NCBI GenBank assembly: GCA_900546075.1
Contig: URBH01000001.1
Span: 62,001 to 126,000 of the forward strand
From: an uncultured Eubacteriales bacterium
GTDB lineage: Bacteria; Bacillota; Clostridia; Oscillospirales; Oscillospiraceae
Direction: 5' to 3'
Length of the DNA: 64,000 nt
The number at the start of each line of letters is the position of its first letter. Position 1 is the first letter of the stretch. Under the pieces are notes generated by a model. It saw only the letters and a program-made list of their open reading frames with translations, made no database searches and had not been told where the DNA came from. This document shows positions 9,526-16,563 of the stretch, in pieces. Made by a program: the position numbers and the translations under genes.

Positions 9526-9694
9526 ATACTACTTCCTGATTAAAATCTTTGATTTCAATCAGGAAGGCATCGCCTATTGGCGCTGCCAGTTTTGTGATTT
9601 ATAAGGAAAGAAATCACAAAACAAGTCTCATATGAACTCCTTGCCCTTCGGGCAATTAAAATCTTTTCTAAAGATTTTAATTGGAGTTCAGTAT
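9526..9694 (-). repeat. Dispersed multi-hairpin element, family 1, copy 1 (169 bp)
   Basis: This element begins ATACTACTTCCTGATTAAAA and ends TTCAGTAT. It holds an AATCAGG stem near its start, a stem around TTTTGTGATTT/AAATCACAAAA, a TTGCCC-TTCG-GGGCAA hairpin, and an outer GAACTCC/GGAGTTC stem that encloses an extra AAAATCTTTT-type hairpin. A near-identical copy lies at 56714-56856, with only a few differences over the first ~115 bp; that copy lacks the inner AT-rich hairpin. It sits inside the polysaccharide operon, five bases past the stop of the gene upstream, and would be transcribed as part of the mRNA. Strand is given as the strand of transcription. Confidence 0.85.
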
Positions 9695-9699
9695 AAAAA

Positions 9700-10575
9700 T
9701 CAGATTGTTTCCGTTTCCAGAATGGACTGCTCCAAAGTTTTCACGCAGTAGTCCCGGCTGTATGCGCTCAGCGCATGATCGTAGCACAGGCTGCCAAAAG
9801 CCTTGTCCACCGCAGGCGAACAAAACCGCAGCAGCTTCAGCGCCCAGGTAAAGCCCTTCACCATCAGGATGCCCTTTCCGTTTGCGTGGGCAATCCAGTT
9901 GACCATGTCGCTGGTGTTGGTGTATTCGTTGTTCTGGGGGCAGAAAATGCCTGCCGCCTCGTCGTCAATGAGCAGCCGGACGAACTCCGTCAGATTCTCG
10001 ATATACAGCATGGAGCGCTGGTTTGCGACACAGGGAAAAACCGGCAGCTTTTTCGCCAGCTTCGCCATGGTCACGTAATTGCCCTTGCAGCCCTTGCCGT
10101 AGATCATGGGCGGGCGGAGGATTGCAACCTTGAAAGCATCATCCGTCAACGCCTGCAAGTCCGCTTCCGCCTTGGCTTTGCTGACGCCGTAGTTGTCCAC
10201 GGGGTGCAGCGGCGTGTCCTTCGTGATGACCACCGTCTTGCCGATGGGCGCGGTCAGGCCGTACACGCTCTCCGAGCTCATAAACAGGAACTGCCCCACG
10301 CCGTCGGCCTTGGCCTTTTCCGCCGTCCGCACCGCGAGGATGTGGTTGACCTGATCGTACAGGTCAGAGCGTGCCGGGTCATTTTTGCTGTCCGGCTGAT
10401 GCACCAGCCCCGCCACGTGGAACACCGCGTCGTAGCCGCGGAAGGAATGACTCTCCCAGTCGCTTCCCCGCATATCCAGGGAATCCACCCGATAGCTTTC
10501 CGGCCACTGCTTCAAATCGTTTTCCAGGGAAACCCCGATATAGCTTCCGGCGCCGGTGATGAGAATGCTCTTCAT
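9700..10575 (-). CDS. NAD-dependent epimerase/reductase of nucleotide sugars (WbpV/WreQ-like)
   Basis: A 291-residue extended SDR enzyme with the nucleotide-binding motif ITGAGSYIGVSLE at the N-terminus and catalytic SSESVYG plus YGVSK. It lies between the initiating phosphoglycosyl transferase and, further upstream, a WbpM-type dehydratase. That trio resembles the pathway making UDP-D-QuiNAc (4-keto reduction) or its C4 epimer and priming the lipid carrier with it. The call as a 4-reductase is inference from context; UDP-sugar 4-epimerase is the alternative. The ATG at 10575 overlaps the preceding stop as ATGA. An upstream extension to 10662 would run through the neighbour and is rejected. 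Confidence 0.82.
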   Translation of the reverse strand: MKSILITGAGSYIGVSLENDLKQWPESYRVDSLDMRGSDWESHSFRGYDAVFHVAGLVHQPDSKNDPARSDLYDQVNHILAVRTAEKAKADGVGQFLFMSSESVYGLTAPIGKTVVITKDTPLHPVDNYGVSKAKAEADLQALTDDAFKVAILRPPMIYGKGCKGNYVTMAKLAKKLPVFPCVANQRSMLYIENLTEFVRLLIDDEAAGIFCPQNNEYTNTSDMVNWIAHANGKGILMVKGFTWALKLLRFCSPAVDKAFGSLCYDHALSAYSRDYCVKTLEQSILETETI

Positions 10576-11186
10576 CCCTTTTTCTCCTTTTCCAGCCGGC
10601 CGGTGCCGCCTTCCACCACGCCGTCGTGCTTCAGCACAGAAACGATGGTGCCAAAAAAGCATTTGCAGTCAAAGAAAAAGCTCAGCTTTTCCACGTATTC
10701 CCCGTCGAGCCGGGCTTTTACGTCAATGGGCAGCTCGTCCCGCCCGTTGATCTGCGCCCAGCCCGTCAGGCCGGGGCGCACGTCGTTGGCGCCGTATTTG
10801 TCCCGCTCGGCAATCAGATCAAACTGGTTCCACAGGGCAGGCCGGGGGCCGATGATGGACATTTTCCCCGTGAAAATCTGAAAAATCTGGGGCAGCTCGT
10901 CCAGGGAGGACTTCCGCAGGAATTTTCCCACCTTCGTGATATACTGCTCCGGGTTTTCCAGCAGATGGGTGGGCGTGTCCTTGGGGGTGTCCATTTTCAT
11001 GGTGCGGAATTTCATGATGGAAAATTGGGTCTTGTGAATGCCCACCCGCTTCTGGCGGAACAGCACCGGGCCGGGATCGTCGATCTTGATGGCGACGGCA
11101 ATGATCAGCAGCAGCGGCGACAATATCACGATGGCGCAGCCGGACAAAATAATATCCAGCAGGCGTTTGAAAAACGTTCGGTACAT
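10572..11186 (-). CDS. Initiating sugar-1-phosphate transferase (small PGT, bacterial sugar transferase family)
   Basis: A 204-residue monotopic phosphoglycosyl transferase that moves a sugar-1-phosphate onto undecaprenyl phosphate, the first step of repeat-unit assembly. An N-terminal hydrophobic helix (about residues 10-33) is followed by GPVLFRQKRVGIHKTQFSIM and KFRTM, then SSLDELPQIFQIFTGKMSII and GPRP, all standard for the catalytic core. The size matches the short PglC/WcaJ-core class without the N-terminal multi-helix domain. It overlaps the next gene by four bases. The donor is likely the deoxy-amino sugar made by its two neighbours. Confidence 0.93.
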   Translation of the reverse strand: MYRTFFKRLLDIILSGCAIVILSPLLLIIAVAIKIDDPGPVLFRQKRVGIHKTQFSIMKFRTMKMDTPKDTPTHLLENPEQYITKVGKFLRKSSLDELPQIFQIFTGKMSIIGPRPALWNQFDLIAERDKYGANDVRPGLTGWAQINGRDELPIDVKARLDGEYVEKLSFFFDCKCFFGTIVSVLKHDGVVEGGTGRLEKEKKG

Positions 11187-11219
11187 TCCGCTTTCCTCAT
11201 TTTCTCTTATTTCGTTTGG

Positions 11220-13097
11220 TCAGACCTTACACTCGCGTTTGTAAGTAGGCACAATCTCCGCGACGATGTCCTTGATGTCTTCACTTTCTTCCCGGCTGGC
11301 TTCGTCCAGCCGCCGCAGCTGCTGCTCCAGCAGCGCGTCGTCCATTTCGATGGGCTTGCCAATGTGGATGAGCTTGTTGGCAGTCTCCTGCATTCCCTCT
11401 TCCTTCATCAGCAGCTCCTCATAGAGCTTCTCCCCCGGTCTGAGACCGGTATACTCAATTCTGATGTCCACATCCGGCTCGTAGCCGGACAGGCGGATCA
11501 TGTTCCGCGCCATGGTGTCGATCTTCACCGGCTCGCCCATGTCCAGGATGAAAATTTCGCCGCCCTTGGCATAGTATCCCGCCTGAAGCACCAGGCTCAC
11601 CGCCTCGGGGATGGTCATGAAATACCGGATGATGTCGGGATGGGTGACGGTCACGGGGCCGCCGGCCTCGATCTGCTTCTTAAAGAGCGGAATGACGCTG
11701 CCGTTGCTGCCCAGGACATTGCCGAAGCGCACCGCCACGAATTCCGTCCTGGACTCCCGATTCATCATCTGCACCACCATCTCGCACAGACGCTTGGACG
11801 CACCCATGATGTTGGTGGGGTTCACGGCCTTGTCTGTTGAAATCTGCACAAACCGCTTGACACCGTACTTCGCGGCGGCCTTCGCCAGCTTGTAGGTGCC
11901 GATGACGTTATTTTTGATGGCCTCGTTGGGGCTTTCCTCCATCAGAGGGACGTGCTTATGCGCCGCCGCGTGGAACACAAGCTCCGGCCGGTAGACTGAC
12001 ATCACGTGGTTAAGCCGGGTCGCGTCACGGACGGAGCCGATGATGACCTCCAGGTTCAGTTCCGGATGGGTGCGGTGCAGCTCCATTTGAATATCATAGG
12101 CATTATTTTCGTAAATATCCAGAATAATGAGCTGCTTCGGCTTCGCGTGGGCAATCTGACGGCACAGCTCGCTGCCGATGCTGCCGCCGCCGCCGGTGAC
12201 CAGCACCACCTTGCCGGAAATGTAGCCCACGATTTCGTCTAAGTTGACCTTGATCGGCTCCCGCCCCAGCAGATCCTGGGGATCGACCTTGCGCAGCTTG
12301 CTGACGCTGACCTCCCCGTTGACCATCTGGAAAATGCCGGGAAGCATCTGCACCTCACAGCCGGTGGTGGCGCAGATGTCCAGGATCTCCTTCCGGGACC
12401 TTGCGGTGCAGTTGGGGATGGCGAAGATGATCTTGCTGATCTTGTACTTTTTCACAGCCGTGGCAATGTCCTGACGGCCGCCCACAATGGGAACGCCGCA
12501 CAGCTGCTTGTTCCATTTCACCGGGTTGTCGTCAATGACGCAGGACAGGTGATCCTTGATATGGTCGCTGTTGGTAAACTCCACGGCCAGCGCCCGTCCG
12601 GCATCCCCCGCGCCGATCAGCATGACGTTTTTCACGCCGTTGGCGTGGGTAAAGTGGCTGATGCGCCGCTGCGCCGTCCGGAGCAGCCGATAGGAAAACC
12701 GAATGGTAACGGTGCTGACGAAGCTGAACAGGAAGCCCACCACCATGCTGGAGCGGGGCATCAGATTGCCGTCAAAGTGGAACACCAGCACACCGATCAC
12801 GCCCAGCACCGCATACGCGCCGGTAATACGGAACACCTCCGGCATACTGACGAAGGCCCAGATGGAGTTATACAGCCGGAAAAGCCAGAATACCAGAAGC
12901 GTGATCACGCACCAGGGGCCGATGGCGGACAGAAAACCGTCCAGATGGACGGGGCGAATTTCGGCAAAGGAAAAATCATACCGGAACCACAGTCCCAAAA
13001 AGAAGGAGACGGCGGTGGCAAGCACGTCCAGCAGCATAATCAAAATGACCTTCGGTGCCATGCCCAGATTCAGTTTCATCGGCTTTCGGGAACCCAT
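11220..13097 (-). CDS. Membrane UDP-GlcNAc 4,6-dehydratase (WbpM/PglF/CapD type)
   Basis: A 625-residue protein with four transmembrane helices in the first ~110 residues, a Rossmann-like domain (VMLIGAGDAGRALAVEF near residue 140) and a C-terminal SDR catalytic domain with VLVTGGGGSIGSELCRQIA and STDKAVNPTNIMGASK, where Met replaces the catalytic Tyr. Such enzymes convert UDP-GlcNAc to the 4-keto-6-deoxy sugar and usually head polysaccharide operons. I chose the ATG at 13097, with AGGA about nine bases upstream; a longer frame to 13181 would place the start inside the promoter. It is the first gene of the operon. A role in a D-QuiNAc/D-FucNAc branch separate from CapE is inferred. Confidence 0.92.
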   Translation of the reverse strand: MGSRKPMKLNLGMAPKVILIMLLDVLATAVSFFLGLWFRYDFSFAEIRPVHLDGFLSAIGPWCVITLLVFWLFRLYNSIWAFVSMPEVFRITGAYAVLGVIGVLVFHFDGNLMPRSSMVVGFLFSFVSTVTIRFSYRLLRTAQRRISHFTHANGVKNVMLIGAGDAGRALAVEFTNSDHIKDHLSCVIDDNPVKWNKQLCGVPIVGGRQDIATAVKKYKISKIIFAIPNCTARSRKEILDICATTGCEVQMLPGIFQMVNGEVSVSKLRKVDPQDLLGREPIKVNLDEIVGYISGKVVLVTGGGGSIGSELCRQIAHAKPKQLIILDIYENNAYDIQMELHRTHPELNLEVIIGSVRDATRLNHVMSVYRPELVFHAAAHKHVPLMEESPNEAIKNNVIGTYKLAKAAAKYGVKRFVQISTDKAVNPTNIMGASKRLCEMVVQMMNRESRTEFVAVRFGNVLGSNGSVIPLFKKQIEAGGPVTVTHPDIIRYFMTIPEAVSLVLQAGYYAKGGEIFILDMGEPVKIDTMARNMIRLSGYEPDVDIRIEYTGLRPGEKLYEELLMKEEGMQETANKLIHIGKPIEMDDALLEQQLRRLDEASREESEDIKDIVAEIVPTYKRECKV

Positions 13098-13169
13098 TTT
13101 GTTCACATCCTGTATTTTACCGCAGGCGGCCGTCTGCGGGTACTTTGTTTTGTCTGCATAGTTCATTTT

Positions 13170-13198
13170 ATTATAACACAATATGTCGAATACAGCAA
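13170..13198 (-). promoter_or_regulatory. SigA-type promoter of the polysaccharide operon
   Basis: On the minus strand, TTGCTG (13193-13198) and a perfect TATAAT (13170-13175) are separated by 17 bp, about 75 bp ahead of the dehydratase start. No other good promoter was seen further down the operon, so this probably drives the whole locus. Confidence 0.75.
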
Positions 13199-13287
13199 GG
13201 GAAAGTTTTGCCGTTTCATCGTCTCTTAAAAGCCGGTTTTGCCTGCATAGGAAAAACGGCGCAGCCGTAATGGGATAATGAATGGCA

Positions 13288-13408
13288 CCCCTTGCCTCTC
13301 CCTTTGGGAGAGGTGGCTGAGCGAAGCGAAGACGGAGAGGGTAAGCAAGTCTGCAAGACCCTCCCAGTCACCTGCGGTGACAGCTCTCCCAGAGGGAGAG
13401 CCAAGGGG
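13288..13408. repeat. Palindromic intergenic repeat with CTCTCCC ends (121 bp)
   Basis: The left end CCCCTTGCCTCTCCCTTTGG pairs with the right end (AGGGAGAGCCAAGGGG), and inner GAGAGG and TCACCTGCGGTGA segments form further hairpins. I see no second copy in this window, but elements of this style (CTCTCCCTTTGGGAGAG followed by GAGAGGG) are frequent between genes of Oscillospirales as I recall them. Open frames through it are repeat artefacts. It lies in the 420-bp gap between rnc and the polysaccharide promoter; the rest of that gap holds the promoter and the hairpin at 13441-13472. Confidence 0.7.
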
Positions 13409-13440
13409 CCGTACCTCGTTAATAGCATGTTTGCACAAGA

Positions 13441-13472
13441 AATGGAGCGTATCTGCACCGATACGCTCCATT
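13441..13472 (-). terminator. Strong hairpin downstream of rnc
   Basis: A perfect 13-bp stem (AATGGAGCGTATC and its complement) with a 6-base loop lies about 45 bp after the rnc stop. The T-run after it on the minus strand is short, so termination is probable but not certain. Confidence 0.55.
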
Positions 13473-13517
13473 CACTGTTTTACGACCGCCCATGAAAGGC
13501 CGCGTCGGTTCGACATT

Positions 13518-14204
13518 TTACGCTTTCTCCGGAAAAAGATTTTCGATGGCACAGCGGGCGGCGTCCTGCTCTGCCCTTTTTTTGCTGCTGCCGATGCCCT
13601 TGCCCACGATCGCGCCGTTGAGGGAGACCTCCACGGAAAACTGTTTGTCGTGGTCGGGGCCGGACTGCCCCACCAGCTCGTAGGCCAGCACCTGATTTTT
13701 CTTCTGCTGCACCAGCTCCTGCAGCTCGGTTTTGTAGTCCGCGTTGTGCAGCTTGGTCACCGGCACCTCCACCAGAATGAACGTCCTGACCACCTGCAGT
13801 GCCGCCTCCAGGCCGCCGTCCAGGAAGCACGCGGCGATCACCGACTCCATGGCGTCCGCCAGAATGGAGTCCCGGCTCCGTCCGCCCCCCTGCTCCTCGC
13901 CGTGGCCAAGGAGCAGATGATTCCCGAGGCCGATGCGGTTGGCAGCGCTCGCCAGCGTGGTCTCGCAGACCATGTCCGCCCGCATCCGGGTCAGCTCGCC
14001 CTCCGGGCGGTTGGGGAAATTGCGGTAGAGATACTCCGCCACCAGCATTCCCAGCACGCTGTCCCCCAGAAATTCCAGCCGCTCGTTGCTGAGCAGACTG
14101 TTGTGCCAGCGCTCGTTTGCGTAAGAGGAATGGGTCAGCGCGTTCTGTAAAAGGGAAATATTCCGGAATCGGTAGCCGATGACGGCCTCCAGATCCTTAA
14201 TCAT
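13518..14204 (-). CDS. rnc: Ribonuclease III
   Basis: A 228-residue double-strand-specific endoribonuclease for rRNA and mRNA processing. The N-terminal catalytic domain has the family signature NERLEFLGDSVLGMLVAEYL near residue 40, with further acidic residues DSILADAMESVIAA near 110. The C-terminal double-stranded RNA-binding domain starts around residue 150 (DYKTELQELVQQKK) and ends with KKRAEQDAA. Length is normal. It overlaps the end of plsX by eight bases and closes a long leftward housekeeping operon. The acpP gene often found between plsX and rnc in Firmicutes is absent here. Confidence 0.97.
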   Translation of the reverse strand: MIKDLEAVIGYRFRNISLLQNALTHSSYANERWHNSLLSNERLEFLGDSVLGMLVAEYLYRNFPNRPEGELTRMRADMVCETTLASAANRIGLGNHLLLGHGEEQGGGRSRDSILADAMESVIAACFLDGGLEAALQVVRTFILVEVPVTKLHNADYKTELQELVQQKKNQVLAYELVGQSGPDHDKQFSVEVSLNGAIVGKGIGSSKKRAEQDAARCAIENLFPEKA

Positions 14205-15249
14205 GCTCCGTCACCTTCTCTTTTTGGGCTGCCAGCCGCTGTAAATTTTCTTCCAGCTCCCCGGTGATGTCCGACGCGGCCACGTCCGCCGCCTGCTTCA
14301 CCGCGTTGCGGAAAGCAAGCACATCGGAAGCGCCGTGGGCCTTGATGACCGGCTTGCGGATGCCCAGGAACGGCGTGCCGCCGATCTCCCGGTAGTCCAG
14401 CAGCTTCATCAGATCCCTGACCCCGGAGGCGCACAGAAGATAGCCCAGCTTGCTGAGCAGATTTTTCTTGAACATTTTCTTCATCAGGCTGCCCATGAAC
14501 ATGGCAGTCCCCTCGATGGTTTTGAGAAGCACGTTGCCGTTGAAGCCGTCGCAGACCACAACATCCACCGCGCCCAGAGGAACGTCCCGGGCTTCTACGT
14601 TGCCGACGAAATTGACAAGCCCCTTCTCCCCCGCGTCTTTCAGCAGCGCATAGGCTTCCTTTTGCAGGGCGGTACCCTTGCTGTCCTCGGTGCCGATGTT
14701 CAGAAGGCCGACCTTTGGATTCTCGATACCCAGCTGCTTTTTCGCGTAAACGGAGCCGACCAGGCCGAATTGCAGCAAAAATTCCGGCGTACACTCGGCG
14801 TTGGCGCCGCAGTCCACGATCACGGTCTTTCCACCCGCCTTGTTGGGCATGGCAGGCCCCATGGCGGCGCGGCGGATTCCCTTGACCCGCTTGACCAGCA
14901 GCGTCGCGCCGGTGAGCAGCGCGCCGGTGGAACCGGCGGAGACGAAGGCGTCGCCCTGCCCGTCCGCCAGCATTTTCAGGCCGATCACCATGGAAGAATT
15001 TTTCCGTTTGTGGATGACGGATGCGGGATCGTCGTGCATGTCCACCACATCGTCGGCATTGGAAATCTCCATGCCCTCGGGCAGATTGTCAATGCCGTGC
15101 TTCTTGAGAACCGCAAGGATGTCCTCTCCCCGGCCTACCAGCACGATCTCGATGCCGTAGGCCTTGGCCGCTTCCACGGCGCCCAAAACGGGAGCTTCCG
15201 GGGCGTTGTCGCCGCCCATCGCGTCAAGAATGATCTTCAACCGTTCCAC
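14197..15249 (-). CDS. plsX: Phosphate acyltransferase PlsX
   Basis: A 350-residue enzyme that converts acyl-ACP to acyl-phosphate, feeding PlsY in phospholipid synthesis; it is soluble and membrane-associated. It shows the family start IILDAMGGDNAPEAPVLGAV, then SAGSTGALLTGATLLVKR and GLLNIGTEDSKG, which are diagnostic. Length fits the family. It lies after trmFO (9-bp gap) and overlaps rnc at its 3' end. No FapR operator was recognised and there is no separate promoter, so expression probably comes from upstream in the operon. Confidence 0.97.
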   Translation of the reverse strand: MERLKIILDAMGGDNAPEAPVLGAVEAAKAYGIEIVLVGRGEDILAVLKKHGIDNLPEGMEISNADDVVDMHDDPASVIHKRKNSSMVIGLKMLADGQGDAFVSAGSTGALLTGATLLVKRVKGIRRAAMGPAMPNKAGGKTVIVDCGANAECTPEFLLQFGLVGSVYAKKQLGIENPKVGLLNIGTEDSKGTALQKEAYALLKDAGEKGLVNFVGNVEARDVPLGAVDVVVCDGFNGNVLLKTIEGTAMFMGSLMKKMFKKNLLSKLGYLLCASGVRDLMKLLDYREIGGTPFLGIRKPVIKAHGASDVLAFRNAVKQAADVAASDITGELEENLQRLAAQKEKVTEHD

Positions 15250-15258
15250 CTCTTTCTT

Positions 15259-16563
15259 TTAGATACCCTTCGCCACCAGAGCGTCGATCACGTCCAGCGA
15301 CCGCGCGGCAATGGCGAGATTTTTTTCTGCTTTCTTACGGATGCGCTTTTCCAGCGGTGCGATGATGCTGAAATTGATATTCATGGGCTGGAAATTTTCA
15401 ATGCTTTCGTCGCTGACGTACTGCCCCAGCGCGCCGATGGCGGTCTCCTTGGGGAAGTCGGGGATTTCCCGTCCCTGCACCTTTGCCGCCATGGCCACCG
15501 CCGCCAGATACCCGGAGGCCGTGGATTCCACGTACCCCTCCACGCCGGTCATCTGTCCGGCGAAGGCTACAAGGGGGTCGCGGCGGTCTGCGTAGTATTT
15601 GTCCAGCAGCTTGGGACTTTGCAGGAAGGTGTTCTGGTGCATCACGCCGTAGCGGACAAATTCCGCGTTTTCCAGACCGGGAATCATGGAAAATACCCGC
15701 TTCTGCTCGCCGAATTTCAGGTGGGTCTGGAAGCCCACCAGATTGTACACGCTCTTGGCCGCGTTGTCCTGCCGCAGCTGCACCACGGCGTAAGGCTCAT
15801 GGCCGGTGGCAGGATTTCTCAGCCCAACGGGCTTCATGGGGCCGTAGCGCAGGGTATCCACCCCCCGCCGTGCCATGACCTCCACAGGCATACAGCCCTC
15901 AAAGACGTTTTTGTCCTCAAAGCCATGCACCGGGGCTTCCTCGGCATTTGTTAACTCCCGGACGAAGGCTTCGTACTGCTCTCGATTCATGGCGCAGTTG
16001 ATGTAATCGGGCGTTCCCCGGTCGTACCGGGACTGCCACCAGGCAAGATTCATATCGATGGACTCCGCCGAAACCAGCGGAGCGGCCGCGTCAAAAAAGT
16101 GCAGATACCCGGTCTCCCCGAAGTAATGCCCGATGGCCTCGCTGAGCGCGTCGGAGGTCAACGGCCCCGTGGCCACGATCACCGGCCCTTCGGGAACCTG
16201 GGTGATTTCTTCGGAAATTACCGTGATATTGGGGTGATTCCGGATTTTCTCCGTGACCATCCGGGAAAAGCCGCCCCGGTCGACCGCCAGGCAGCCGCCT
16301 GCCTCCACCCGGGTAGCATCGGCGCAGGCAAGAATCAGGCTGCCGCAGCGGCGCAGCTCCTCTTTCAGAAGCCCCACGGCGTTTTCCAGCCGGTCGCCCC
16401 GCAGGGAATTGGAGCAGACAAGCTCGGCAAAATCCGCGCTGTGGTGGGCGGGGGTCATTTTTTGGGGCTTCATTTCGGAAAGCTCTACCTCGATGCCCCG
16501 GTTTGCCAGCTGCCAGGCCGCTTCGCTTCCGGCCAGCCCCGCGCCGATGACTTTTACCTTCAT
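15259..16563 (-). CDS. trmFO: tRNA (uracil-54-C5)-methyltransferase, folate/FAD-dependent (TrmFO)
   Basis: A 434-residue flavoprotein that makes ribothymidine-54 in tRNA with methylenetetrahydrofolate, the Gram-positive alternative to TrmA. The FAD-binding start KVIGAGLAGSEAAWQLANRG is followed by ELSEMKP and the conserved ELVCSNSLRGDRLENAVGLL. Near the C-terminus is a segment FQPMNINFSIIAPLEKRIRK typical of TrmFO. The length matches the family. Its start overlaps the topA stop by four bases; dprA-topA-trmFO is a conserved order in Firmicutes. Confidence 0.97.
   Translation of the reverse strand: MKVKVIGAGLAGSEAAWQLANRGIEVELSEMKPQKMTPAHHSADFAELVCSNSLRGDRLENAVGLLKEELRRCGSLILACADATRVEAGGCLAVDRGGFSRMVTEKIRNHPNITVISEEITQVPEGPVIVATGPLTSDALSEAIGHYFGETGYLHFFDAAAPLVSAESIDMNLAWWQSRYDRGTPDYINCAMNREQYEAFVRELTNAEEAPVHGFEDKNVFEGCMPVEVMARRGVDTLRYGPMKPVGLRNPATGHEPYAVVQLRQDNAAKSVYNLVGFQTHLKFGEQKRVFSMIPGLENAEFVRYGVMHQNTFLQSPKLLDKYYADRRDPLVAFAGQMTGVEGYVESTASGYLAAVAMAAKVQGREIPDFPKETAIGALGQYVSDESIENFQPMNINFSIIAPLEKRIRKKAEKNLAIAARSLDVIDALVAKGI

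Noticed and set aside
9526..9694. The hairpin element as a terminator that ends the polysaccharide operon
   Set aside because: It lacks a clear terminal U-tract, the genes on either side belong together by function, and a near-identical copy elsewhere shows that it is a dispersed repeat.
13226..13471. Short overlapping open frames in the rnc-polysaccharide gap
   Set aside because: They consist mostly of the palindromic repeat and the hairpin; such frames are often annotated as hypothetical proteins, but nothing supports translation.
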